Shown here piece after piece: positions 8,550 to 17,005 of a DNA stretch of 64,000 bases (its first letter is position 1; the number at the start of each line of letters is the position of its first letter). The notes under the pieces were generated by a model. That model ran no database searches, had not been told where the DNA came from, and saw only the letters and a program-made list of their open reading frames with translations. Made by a program: the position numbers and the translations under genes. Source of the stretch: UBA9676 sp035532275 (lineage in GTDB: Bacteria > Actinomycetota > Actinomycetes > Streptosporangiales > Streptosporangiaceae); contig DATKRG010000203.1 in the NCBI GenBank assembly GCA_035532275.1, positions 1-64,000 of the forward strand, in the 5' to 3' direction.

Positions 8550-9052
8550 TGCGGGGCCGCGCCGTTGATGGCCTGCTCGGAGTCCGGGACGCGGAACATT
8601 GACTGCGCGCGCTGGCGGTGCTGGGCCAGCCAGGCCACGACCTCCTTGGGCGAGGGGGCGGCTACGAGCACCTCATCGTCGCGTACAGCCACCCACAGGC
8701 CGATGAAAGGGCGCAGATCCTCGACCAGGGGCTGTGGTCGTGCGGGTGGACCGGCAGCCGCAGGCGGTGATGGCGCGGTGGCTGTGGCGGCGCCCGGGTG
8801 CTGCCGCCTGGGGCCTGCCGATCTGCCGGCGGTGAAGCCAAGGCGGGTCAGGGCGCGACGCGCCTGATGAGTTGTGAAATCGGCCCGGTCGAGCCCGGTT
8901 ACCAGGGCCAGGACCTGCTTGGGTGGCCAGCGCCGTCCATTGATCACTACGAAGTGCTCCTGGATTGGTTCTGGCAGCGCGCCCTGCAGTGCTTTCTGCA
9001 CGCGTAGGGCGTCAAGGTCGTACTGGTGGCCCGAGACTGTCATCGTCGGCAT
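8546..9052 (-). CDS. Hypothetical protein with an ScoMcrA-head-like N-terminal domain
   Basis: A 168-aa protein. Residues 1-75 (YDLDALRVQKAL, VINGRRWPPKQVLALVTG, ARRALTRLGF) resemble the short N-terminal domain found before HNH nuclease or SRA modules in McrA-like restriction proteins. Here it is followed by an Ala/Pro linker (about 76-105) and a compact C-terminal region (LWVAVRDDEVLVAAPSPKEV) like the 'DUF5678/regulator' strand-helix segments seen in prokaryotic proteins of unknown role. The ATG at 9052 has GGAG eight bases upstream. It is translationally coupled to the retropepsin-like gene downstream. The family assignment is a resemblance only. Confidence 0.6.
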   Translation of the reverse strand: MPTMTVSGHQYDLDALRVQKALQGALPEPIQEHFVVINGRRWPPKQVLALVTGLDRADFTTHQARRALTRLGFTAGRSAGPRRQHPGAATATAPSPPAAAGPPARPQPLVEDLRPFIGLWVAVRDDEVLVAAPSPKEVVAWLAQHRQRAQSMFRVPDSEQAINGAAPQ

Positions 9053-9099
9053 GGACGTCTCCGATCTGTAGTCTCCGCAACGTCTTCTCTGACTCGTCT

Positions 9100-9765
9100 C
9101 TACTGTAGGGTACTCGCCGGAGTTCCGCGACAGGCCAGTTCCCAGCCAGCGCTCCGCACTCGCCCTGCCGCCGGGGAACTCCCAGCAGCGCAGCTCCAGT
9201 CCGAACAGCCATCCTCCGCGCTTCGCCCAGATCGGTAGGCGTATGGCTGCGGAATCCTGAGCACCGAAGGAAAGACGCGGTCGAACGCGTGGTTCGTGTG
9301 CGGCCACCCGAGCCCCATGCTCGCCAGTGACCGTCCGTGATAGCCGTCGGCCAGAGCCAGCCACGGACCAGTGTGCTGAGGCCGGTTCAGCATCGCCAGC
9401 TTCATGGCCATCTCCACGGCCAGGCTGCCATGAAGAGTGAACCCGATCCGCTTGAGATCCCCCGGCGCCGACTCCGTCATGGCCTTGCTCAAGAGCAGAA
9501 GTGGAATGGAGTCGAAGTTGGACCTGAGGTGACTGAGCTGGCGGGCCTGCGCAAGAGCGGCTTCGACCACTTCGGGAACCGAGGCCCCGATGTTGTTCGA
9601 CCAGGCCATCGAAGTGCAGTCGATGTACTCGCTGCCCTTGGAGTCCCAGACAAGCGCGCCAGAGGCCCTGGTGATGACCAGGCCAGGCTCGCTGCCCGAA
9701 GACCACCCGCTGAGCAGCGCAGCCCTTCCGGCAGCCAGGTCATCTTCAGCATAGCTAGTTGGCAC
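9100..9765 (-). pseudogene. Class III aminotransferase, 3'-truncated remnant
   Basis: The N-terminal third of a PLP-dependent class III (ornithine/GABA type) aminotransferase is recognisable: GLVITRASGALVWDSKGSEYIDC, GASVPEVVEAALAQ, FTLHGSLAVEMAMKLA, LADGYHGRSLASMGLG. Recognisable homology stops near 9235 at RIPQPYAYRSG, after which the frame runs through unrelated sequence. The cofactor-binding Asp and the catalytic Lys region are absent, so it cannot be active. A GTG at 9765 follows AGAGGA and is the most plausible start; an upstream ATG lies inside the palindrome. It diverges from a LysR gene, the usual layout of a regulator and its target. Confidence 0.75.
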
Positions 9766-9847
9766 TGAAGATCCTCTCGTCACTATTTCCGTTTCCGCCA
9801 ACCCTAGGTAGGTCGAAGACCAGGAAGAAGGACGAATCAGTGTCAGA

Positions 9848-9870
9848 ATTATGTCTGTAATCGACATAAT
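9848..9870. promoter_or_regulatory. Palindromic site in the LysR intergenic region
   Basis: ATTATGTC and GACATAAT form a perfect 8-bp inverted repeat separated by 7 bp, with AT-rich arms in very GC-rich DNA. It lies between the divergent LysR gene and the truncated aminotransferase, the normal place for a LysR-type binding site (interrupted dyad). Assignment to this regulator is by position. Confidence 0.6.
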
Positions 9871-9927
9871 GACGTAGCATGGACGTGGCATGCCCGCTGT
9901 CGTGTGCCGTGTCTGGTAGGAGCAGCC

Positions 9928-10824
9928 GTGCAGAACGTGACTCTCCGTCAGCTCGAGGCCTTCCTCGCCGTCGCAGAGGAACTCCACTTCGGCCGCGCCG
10001 CCGAGCGCCTGTCTGTCTCAGCACCCTGGATGAGTCACACAGTCCGCGATCTCGAGCGGGCGCTGCGCGTCAAGTTGCTGAGCCGCACCACGCGCACGGT
10101 CGAGATGACCCCGGCGGGCCAGGTGTTCGCCGGCCTCGCCAGCCAAATCCTCACCGAACTATCGTCGGCGATCAAGACAGTGCGCAGCATGAGCGCGACA
10201 CCGCGCGGAACGCTGAAGCTGGGCTACACGATCGGGGCTGGCCTAGAGGTAGTACCAAGGCTGCTGCGCACCTACCTCGAAAGAGAACCCGATGCAGGTA
10301 TCGAGACCGAGGAGTTCGACTTCACCGATCCCTCAGCCGGGCTGCGGGACAACCTCGTCAACGCCGCCGTCGTGCGACCGCCGCTCGGGCTGGCGGGCCT
10401 GGTGTCAGTGGAGCTTGCCACCGAGCGGCTCGTCGCCTCTCTACCAGAGGACCATCCGCTGGCGGGCCGGGAATCACTTGGCGTCGCGGACGTGCTGCCC
10501 GAGCCGATCATCGCCGCGCCCGTCTCCCCGGGCCCGTGGCGCGACTACTGGATACTCACCGACTACCGGTCAGGACCGGCGCCGGTAGTCGCCGAGGCGA
10601 GCACCCTGGACGCGGAAATGCATCTCGTCGCCAGGGGCGTTGGACTGAGCATCACGTCCGAAGCAGTCGGGCTCTGGTACAAGCGGCCAGGCGTGACATT
10701 CGTGCCGATTCTTGACCTGCCCCCATGCTCAGTGTCACTTGCCTGGTGGCCCCAAGACACCGGCCTGGTGGCCGAGCTGGCGGCCGTCGCCAACGAGGTC
10801 AGAGCAAGAATCGCCGAGACCTGA
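9928..10824 (+). CDS. LysR-family transcriptional regulator
   Basis: A 298-aa regulator of normal family length. An N-terminal winged helix-turn-helix (LRQLEAFLAVAEELHFGRAA, then SAPWMSHTVRDLE) is followed by a co-inducer-binding domain from about residue 90 (GTLKLGYTIGAG). The GTG start at 9928 has AGGAG five bases upstream; the frame is open further upstream but without a ribosome site. It diverges from a truncated aminotransferase, so it appears to have lost its local target while remaining intact itself. The effector is unknown. Confidence 0.92.
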   Translation: MQNVTLRQLEAFLAVAEELHFGRAAERLSVSAPWMSHTVRDLERALRVKLLSRTTRTVEMTPAGQVFAGLASQILTELSSAIKTVRSMSATPRGTLKLGYTIGAGLEVVPRLLRTYLEREPDAGIETEEFDFTDPSAGLRDNLVNAAVVRPPLGLAGLVSVELATERLVASLPEDHPLAGRESLGVADVLPEPIIAAPVSPGPWRDYWILTDYRSGPAPVVAEASTLDAEMHLVARGVGLSITSEAVGLWYKRPGVTFVPILDLPPCSVSLAWWPQDTGLVAELAAVANEVRARIAET

Positions 10825-10929
10825 CGCGTAGCGAGCGATACCAGACCACTCCCTCCTGTCAGAAGCTCCCGGCGCGGTCGTTAGCAGGTCGTGGCCACTG
10901 CTGCCCGGCGCATTCGCCTGGCCGCTGTC

Positions 10930-11087
10930 GGTGATGCCTGAAAACTGACCCTTTAGCAACGTCTGAAAGTTGACCCCCTGTGGTCACCGGGCGTGGCAGA
11001 AGGGGTCAGTGATTACTTTTGGATGAGTGGGCTGAGATCCGGCGCCTGCACCGGTCGCAGGGCCTTGGGATCAAGGCGGTCGCGCGG
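10930..11087 (+). mobile_element. IS21-family left end with the first codons of istA (remnant)
   Basis: Two similar repeats, CTGAAAACTGACCC (about 10938-10951) and CTGAAAGTTGACCCC (about 10963-10977), match the multiple terminal repeats of IS21-family ends. They are followed by the start of a transposase: from GTG at 11009 the sequence encodes V-I-T-L-DEWAEIRRLHRSQGLGIKAVAR. This matches IstA N-termini, with one extra T in the run at 11017-11020 breaking the frame. Recognisable istA ends near 11087, where it abuts JetD-like coding sequence on the opposite strand. The rest of the element is missing, so a deletion followed insertion. Confidence 0.72.
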
Positions 11088-11495
11088 CATCGACTCAAGG
11101 CCCGAGCGGATGGCCAGTGCCCGGAGCACGAGGGTGGCGAGTGAACCGCCCGCAAGCAGTGCCTTGGTGTCTCCCGTGACCTGTTCGGCGAGCACCGGCA
11201 GCGGGATCGGGTTGCGCAGCGGTCCGCCGAGCATGACCAGGCAGTCATGCAGACCGGCGCCGTGCCCCTGCCGCAGGGCCGCGTCCAGCGTGACGAGCTC
11301 GATGGTGAGCCGTTTCACCGTCTGCGGCCGGTAGCTGCCGGTGATGCCGATGACCAGCCGCCGTTCGGCGTCGGTGGGCGAGTTCAGTCCGATCGAGCGG
11401 TCCAGCGCGCCGCCGGTCCGTTCCAGGTCGCGCCGGGCCGCGGCGAACAGCCGTTTCCAGCCCTCCCCGCGCAGCTCGGTCAGATCCCCAGCCAT
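11013..11495 (-). pseudogene. TIGR02679 / JetD-like protein, C-terminally truncated (Wadjet nuclease subunit)
   Basis: A 160-aa remnant of the fourth gene of the TIGR02677-02680 cassette. Full-length homologues are about 400 aa, with a DUF3323-like N-terminal part and a C-terminal DUF2399/Toprim-like nuclease domain. Only the N-terminal part is present (GEGWKRLFAAARRDLERTGG, IGITGSYRPQTVKRL, GPLRNPIPLPVLAEQVTGD). From about residue 137 on, the frame reads antisense through the IS21 istA remnant (DRLDPKALRPVQ and onward) and stops at 11013. The ATG at 11495 has GAGGA four bases upstream and lies 7 bp after the ATPase stop. Without the Toprim domain the protein should lack DNA cleavage. Confidence 0.82.
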
Positions 11496-11502
11496 GGTGT
11501 CC

Positions 11503-14500
11503 TCACGCCGCTGCGGTGACCGTCCGCCGGGTGCTGGGCGAACCGAGCGCGGCGGACAGCTCGCCCGCTTCGTCGGCGAGGAGCTGTGCTCCATCCCACA
11601 CCAGCAACAGCGCGCTGACGGTGTGCTCGAGGGGGGAGTGCGCCAGGTCGTAGTGCGCGGCGGCGCGGACGGCAGCCTGGGTCGCCCACAGGTCGTAGCC
11701 GGTCATGAACAGGTCCAGATCGAACTGGGCGGCAAGGCCCATCAGTTCGCCGCGGCCAGTGTCGTCCACCCCGGCGAACGCCTCGTCAAGCGCGAGCAGT
11801 CGCGGGGCGTGCGGATGCGCCGAGTTCAGCATCGCGTGCGCGGCGGCGAACAGCGGCAGGTGCAGTGAGACCGATTGCTCGCCGCCGGACAGCCGGCTGT
11901 GCCGGGAGCGGGTCAGCTTCTCCTCGGCGCCCCCAGGGCTGACCATCTGGAACACGAACTGCCGCCAGCGACGGTAGTCCAGCACCTGGGCCAGCAACTC
12001 TCGGTAGGGGAGTTCACGGTGCCGGGCACGAGCGGTCTTGATCTGCGCGGCGAAGTGGCCGCGCATCCGGGCGAGGGAGTCCGGGTTGAGCCGGGAGGCG
12101 TCGGCGTCCAGCAGCCCGCACACCGCTCGCTGTTCGTCGTCGAGCGCGTCCGCCAGCAGCCACCTCACGCCGACCGTCTTGCCCGAGGACATCTTCCGGG
12201 ACCGCATCTCGGTGTTCATCCGGCTGATCAGGTCCTTGGCGTCCACGGTCCGCTCGTGGATCTGCTGAGCGAGCCTGGCCAGCAGTGCGTCTTCGAGGAT
12301 GCGCTGCTCGGAGTCGGTCAGCAGCAGTTGCTGGTCGCGACGAGCGGCCGCGATGCGCTCCGAGAAGGCGCCGACCGGGAGCGGGCCCTGTTCATCGGCG
12401 ATGCGGACGACGATGACGCCGTCGGCACCGTCCCACTCGGGGTGGTAGTCCTGGCCGGCCGCGGCGAGCTGGGTCTGCAGATCCTCCAGCGCCCGGGTCA
12501 GCCGGGTGGTGGAGATCTTCAGCGACGTCTCGGTCGGTGTGAGGTCGCGGGTGACCTCGAGGATTGCCTCGTGCACGTCGGCTGCCGCCTGGGGCAGATC
12601 ATCACCGGTCCAGTCCGCCTCCTGCGCGGGCCAGGCGAGACCCGGCGGGCATTTCAGCACGTCCAGCAGTTCCCGGGCGGCGAACGGCGCGAGACCGCGC
12701 GCGGTGGCCCGCTCCTCCGCCAAGGCGACGTCGAGGGCGCGCCTGCCGCTGGCGACCCGCTCGGCCGTGGCGCTGACAGCCTTGATGGCCTCGACCTCGG
12801 CGGCGCGGGCGGAATGCTCGGCCGACTGGGCGGCCGTGATGCCCCGCTCGGCCGTTTCGATCTGTGCCATCACCTCGTTGGCCTCCTTGCCTACGGCGCC
12901 CCGCAGCGCAGCCAGCTTGGCGGCCTCCTCGGTGTGCCGGCGGCGGGCCTGGAGCTCGGTTTCGGCGCAGGCGCGCTCCTCGTCGGCGGCCTGTTCCAGC
13001 CGGCCCCGGGCGCCGGTGACGACGCCGCGCTGCTGTGCCTCCTCACGGCGGCGGCTGGTGAGGCTGGCGACGGCGGCCTCAAACCGCCGGGTGGCGGCCT
13101 CCACCCGGTCGGCCTGGTCCCATTCGATGGCGTGGTCGGCGGCGGCACGGCGCAGCGCCCGTTCGGTGACGGTGCAGGCGGCCACCGACTCGTCGTAGCC
13201 GGACTGAGCGCCGTCCGCGCCCGCCCGGGCCGAGCGCAGCTCCCCGACGGCCTGGGAGTGCATGCGCAGCGCGGCGGCGATCGCGGCGGTGCGGGGGAGC
13301 GCGGCGCGCGCCTGCGCGAAGGCGGACAATGTGGCGGTCAGCCCGGTGAGCATCCGGTCGAGGCCGGTCAGCAGCTCCTCCAGCGCGGCGATCCGAGCCT
13401 CGCACTCGGCGAGGCGCGCGGCCCGGCGGCGGGCCCGGGCGGTGACTCCGATGTACTCGGCGTGGTCCTTGTGGTGCGCGCCGGCGGTGACACCGTGGGA
13501 GTAGCGGCCGTCGGCGCCGATCACGGCGGCAGCGGAGAACAACTCGCCATCCAGGGCGATGGAGGCCAGCACCGCGCCGATCCGCGTGGCAGGCACCGGG
13601 GTGTCATCCTCGGGCACCAGCACGCGGGCGAGGCTGGTGCCCGCCACCGGCGTGCCGGGGACCAGGTAGCCGTCGCTGTCCCCGGCGGTGGGCTCGTGGC
13701 CGTCCGGCGTGATCCAGGCATCGAGCATGCCGGTGGCTTCCAGTGCCGCTTCCAGCGCGGCGGCCCGCGTCTCACCGACGTCGCCGGCGAAGCGGACCAG
13801 CCGCCACAGCGGTGCGCCGCGGCGTCCCGCCCGGTCGGCAGCGCGTCCGGGGTGGGCCGGCGGCGCGTCGTCGCGCTGCGAGGCGATGCGGTCCCGCTCC
13901 TGCGCGACGCGCGCCCGTTCGGCCTGCGCGGTGGCGCGCTCGGCGCGCAGCCGCGCCTGCTCGTCACGGACGGACTGCTCGGCGGCGGCGGTCGCGCCGG
14001 CGAACACCGACTCGAGAGTGGCGGCATCCGGATCGCCGAACGCCTCGATGGTCATGCTGAGGCCCTCCGTCAGTTCCCGCATCGCCGTCTCGTCCAGCAC
14101 ATCGGCGTGGTTGGCCGCCCACCGTGTCAGTGCGGCCTGCGCGTCGGCGCGGGCCGCGGCCACCGTGTCGGCGGCGGCCTGTTCGGCCTGCTCGGCGGCG
14201 GTCACCGCCGCCAGCGCCCGGTCGAGCGCGAGCCTGGCCAGATCGCGGGCGTGCTCGGCCCTGCGGTGCGCCTCCAGCGCGGCCCGCACCGCGCGGACTG
14301 CTTCCAGCCGGGCGGTGACCCTGGCCCCGGCACGTTCGGCGAACCCGTCGGCCCCGGCGTCGGCGGGCTGCCAGCCGATCCCGGCCGCGGCGGCGTGATC
14401 GGCGAGTTCGGCCGCGGTGCGCGAGACCACCGACTCCAGGTCGGCGAGTAGCGCCGCGGCTTGCTCCAGGTCGGCGCGGGCACGGGCGGTCGCCGCACTG

Positions 14501-15558
14501 CGCCGGGCGAGTTCCGCGTCGGCCTCGGCGGCGTTCCGCTCGTTGGTGCGGACGAGCCGTTCAAGGTCGGCGAGCTGCTCGACCGCCTGGTAGGCGCTGC
14601 TGGACTTCAGCTGGTCGAGCCGTGCGCGCAAGCCGGCGAAAGCGTTCTCCGACTCCTCCCGGCGGGCCTGCGTCTGCACCTGCTCGGTTTCGGCGCTCGC
14701 CAGGGCCACGGTGTCGTTGGCGAGCTCGGTGCGTCGCTGCGCACTGGCGTCATGGCGGCGGGTGAGCGCGTCGGCGGCCGACCGGGCGTGGGTGCGCAGA
14801 TAGGTGGTGTAGGAGGCGAGGAAGGTGCGGGTGGCCTCGTCGGCGGCAGTCAGCCCCTCCAGCGCGATAGCGACCGCCTCCATGTCGTCGAACGAGCGGG
14901 CCGCCTCGGCGATCAGGTCGTCGTCGACCGGGCGCAGCCCGTCGGTGAGCGTGTCCGACAACTTCGCCGGGTCGAGGTTCTTGGCCAGCTGCGGCCGCCG
15001 CAGCGTCAGGATCAGGGTGAGCAGCTGTTCGTAGCGTTCCCGGCCGAGGCCGAACAACCGCTGGTCGATGGCGGCCCGGTAATCGGTGGGGGAGGCGTGC
15101 AGGCTCGCCTCCCCGATCTCCTCGGCGAGCTGCTTGCGGGTCATGGGCCGGTCGTCGCCGGTGATGAGCGAGAAGTCCTCGCCGACCCGGCCGTCGGCGA
15201 CGAAGTGCCAGCGGACCGGGGTGTCGCGGTGCTTCTGTGCGTGCAGGCCGATGCCGATGGTGACCGCCTCGCCAGTGTCGCGATGCCGCAGCTCCAGCCA
15301 CACATAGCCGACGGCGTTCTCGCCGCCGCGGAACAGGAGGTTGGCCTTCATGGTCCGGTCCTCGGCGGCGAACGGGTTCAGCCGCTTCGGGTCGATCCGG
15401 CCGTCCAGCACGAACGGGAACAGAACCTCAAGAGCCTTGGTCTTCCCGGAGCCGTTCGGGCCGCGCAGGATCAGCCAGCCACCGGCGAAGCAGAACTCCT
15501 CGTCCCGGTAGTCCCACATGTTGATGATTCCGGCCCGGGCGGGTTGGAAACGTGTCAC
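11503..15558 (-). CDS. TIGR02680 / JetC-like SMC-related ATPase
   Basis: A 1351-aa SbcC/MukB-like ATPase. The Walker A motif GPNGSGKT is near residue 33. Long Ala/Glu/Arg-rich coiled-coil arms (about 280-480 and 790-1000) flank a hinge-like region. The C-terminal ABC signature LSGGEQS is near 1225 and Walker B LLALDEAFAGVD near 1256. The GTG at 15558 (VTRFQPARAGIINMWDY) has GGAAGG upstream and matches where the family begins. In Wadjet systems this motor, with JetA and JetB, extrudes DNA loops to sense small circular plasmids, and JetD then cuts. Here the motor is intact but the nuclease partner is truncated. Confidence 0.9.
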   Translation of the reverse strand: MTRFQPARAGIINMWDYRDEEFCFAGGWLILRGPNGSGKTKALEVLFPFVLDGRIDPKRLNPFAAEDRTMKANLLFRGGENAVGYVWLELRHRDTGEAVTIGIGLHAQKHRDTPVRWHFVADGRVGEDFSLITGDDRPMTRKQLAEEIGEASLHASPTDYRAAIDQRLFGLGRERYEQLLTLILTLRRPQLAKNLDPAKLSDTLTDGLRPVDDDLIAEAARSFDDMEAVAIALEGLTAADEATRTFLASYTTYLRTHARSAADALTRRHDASAQRRTELANDTVALASAETEQVQTQARREESENAFAGLRARLDQLKSSSAYQAVEQLADLERLVRTNERNAAEADAELARRSAATARARADLEQAAALLADLESVVSRTAAELADHAAAAGIGWQPADAGADGFAERAGARVTARLEAVRAVRAALEAHRRAEHARDLARLALDRALAAVTAAEQAEQAAADTVAAARADAQAALTRWAANHADVLDETAMRELTEGLSMTIEAFGDPDAATLESVFAGATAAAEQSVRDEQARLRAERATAQAERARVAQERDRIASQRDDAPPAHPGRAADRAGRRGAPLWRLVRFAGDVGETRAAALEAALEATGMLDAWITPDGHEPTAGDSDGYLVPGTPVAGTSLARVLVPEDDTPVPATRIGAVLASIALDGELFSAAAVIGADGRYSHGVTAGAHHKDHAEYIGVTARARRRAARLAECEARIAALEELLTGLDRMLTGLTATLSAFAQARAALPRTAAIAAALRMHSQAVGELRSARAGADGAQSGYDESVAACTVTERALRRAAADHAIEWDQADRVEAATRRFEAAVASLTSRRREEAQQRGVVTGARGRLEQAADEERACAETELQARRRHTEEAAKLAALRGAVGKEANEVMAQIETAERGITAAQSAEHSARAAEVEAIKAVSATAERVASGRRALDVALAEERATARGLAPFAARELLDVLKCPPGLAWPAQEADWTGDDLPQAAADVHEAILEVTRDLTPTETSLKISTTRLTRALEDLQTQLAAAGQDYHPEWDGADGVIVVRIADEQGPLPVGAFSERIAAARRDQQLLLTDSEQRILEDALLARLAQQIHERTVDAKDLISRMNTEMRSRKMSSGKTVGVRWLLADALDDEQRAVCGLLDADASRLNPDSLARMRGHFAAQIKTARARHRELPYRELLAQVLDYRRWRQFVFQMVSPGGAEEKLTRSRHSRLSGGEQSVSLHLPLFAAAHAMLNSAHPHAPRLLALDEAFAGVDDTGRGELMGLAAQFDLDLFMTGYDLWATQAAVRAAAHYDLAHSPLEHTVSALLLVWDGAQLLADEAGELSAALGSPSTRRTVTAAA

Positions 15559-15619
15559 GTGGAGCCTTCCTTCGCGGTCATTCTGTGATGCCGTTGGCAG
15601 GCAATGGCACCGCCGGGGC

Positions 15620-17005
15620 TCAGGACGCACCCGGCGGCGGGTTCTTGATCTGCGCGGTGACGCTGCGGTAACGGGCCAGCAGCGGCATCACCAGCACGCC
15701 GCCGTCCACCCTTGCCACCAGGCCCAGCGAGGCGAGCAACGCGACCGCCTCGGCCGCCAGACGGCCCGGGTCGGCGGCCTGCTTCTCCGCCATGCCGGCG
15801 CCGAAGTCCTCGACCAGCTTCCGCAGCTCGGCGCGCAGCCACACGTCGCCGAGGAACGGGTAGGCGGCCTCGGCGGTGCCGTCCTGCGCGTCTGATCCGG
15901 AATCGGCTCCGGTCCCCCACTCGCTGATCTCCGGCCGCCATGCCCCTCCGGCGAGCAAGTCGGCGACGCGGCCCCGGTCCGGCAGGGCCGCGTCGATCCG
16001 CTGGGCGGCTTCGGCGAGCCGTTCCGCGGCGGTGGCCGCGGGTATCCGTTCAATCCTGGAACTGTGGTAGCGCAGGTAGCCGGCAATCCGCGCGCACAGC
16101 AGCAGCGCGGCCTGCGCGACGGTGCCGGTCGACGGGAACGTCACGTCGGTGAGCCGCTGCCCGGCGTTGACCAGCGCCACGCCTTCGGCGCGCCGCTCCA
16201 GATCCAGGCCGGTGAGCCGCCCGGCATCCTCGGCGAGGCTGGCCGAGCGGAGCTGGCCGCGCAGGTCCTCGTCGACGTCGGCATAGTAGACGACCGGCTG
16301 CTCCACGACGAGCCGCCGGGCACGCCGCGCGTTCACGCGCCGCCGCGCCTCCCGCCCCTGGGCCGGTGCGGTACCGCCGCCGGGGCTGTCCAGCAGCTCG
16401 GTGACCGAGTCCAGATGCTGCAGCACCCGGCTCGGCGCGTAGATGGCGCCGACCACCTCGCGGTCGATGTCGTAAAGCGCCTCGGCGCGTTGCGGGTCGT
16501 TGGCCCACTCGATGGCCGAGCCGTCGGCCATCCGCAGGGCGCCGCGCACCTCCAGCCAGGTGACGGCGTCCACGAACGCGTCCCGGTCGGGTTTGCGGCC
16601 GGTGTCCATGCCCAGGCCGTCGATGCGCGCGGCGTCGGCGGCGACCGCGTCGGCCAGCTCGCTGAGCGCGATCTGAGTGCCGGAGCGGCCCACCGCGGAC
16701 ATTGTCAGCACCAGGTAGGCGTAGCGGCGGCGGTCGAATGGCCGGCCCGCGCGGGTGAGGGCCGGGCGGGTGCCGTCCAGCGTGTCCTGCACCCGGCGCA
16801 GCCGGATGGTGTCGCCGCTGGCCAGGAGCGTGTACCCGAGGACCTCGCCGAAGTCGGTCCGCAGTTGCCTGACCCACTTGCGCACGAGCGGAAGCGTCGA
16901 GGCGTCCGGATATGACGCGGTGATCAGCGGGTGGCGCAGCACCAGCCGCGCCGCCTTCTGGTATTCGGCCAGCTCGAGCGCGTCGATGCCGGCGGCGACC
17001 CTCAT
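15620..17005 (-). CDS. TIGR02678 / DUF2398 protein (JetB-like)
   Basis: A 461-aa DUF2398-family protein (AGIDALELAEYQKAARLVLRHPLI, VRKWVRQLRTDFGEVLGYTL, RRYAYLVLTMSAVGRSGTQIALSEL). It is the kleisin/winged-helix partner expected beside the SMC-like ATPase in Wadjet-type cassettes. The ATG at 17005 overlaps the stop of the DUF2397 gene (ATGA), so translation is coupled; the frame continues upstream but only as shadow. It is normal family length and shows no disrupted residues. Mapping onto JetB of characterised systems is by family and gene order. Confidence 0.88.
   Translation of the reverse strand: MRVAAGIDALELAEYQKAARLVLRHPLITASYPDASTLPLVRKWVRQLRTDFGEVLGYTLLASGDTIRLRRVQDTLDGTRPALTRAGRPFDRRRYAYLVLTMSAVGRSGTQIALSELADAVAADAARIDGLGMDTGRKPDRDAFVDAVTWLEVRGALRMADGSAIEWANDPQRAEALYDIDREVVGAIYAPSRVLQHLDSVTELLDSPGGGTAPAQGREARRRVNARRARRLVVEQPVVYYADVDEDLRGQLRSASLAEDAGRLTGLDLERRAEGVALVNAGQRLTDVTFPSTGTVAQAALLLCARIAGYLRYHSSRIERIPAATAAERLAEAAQRIDAALPDRGRVADLLAGGAWRPEISEWGTGADSGSDAQDGTAEAAYPFLGDVWLRAELRKLVEDFGAGMAEKQAADPGRLAAEAVALLASLGLVARVDGGVLVMPLLARYRSVTAQIKNPPPGAS

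Noticed and set aside
11875..14451. A long plus-strand frame opposite the SMC-like ATPase
   Set aside because: Antisense shadow of the Ala/Glu-rich coiled coil; Gly/Arg/Val-rich, no start site, no recognisable domain.
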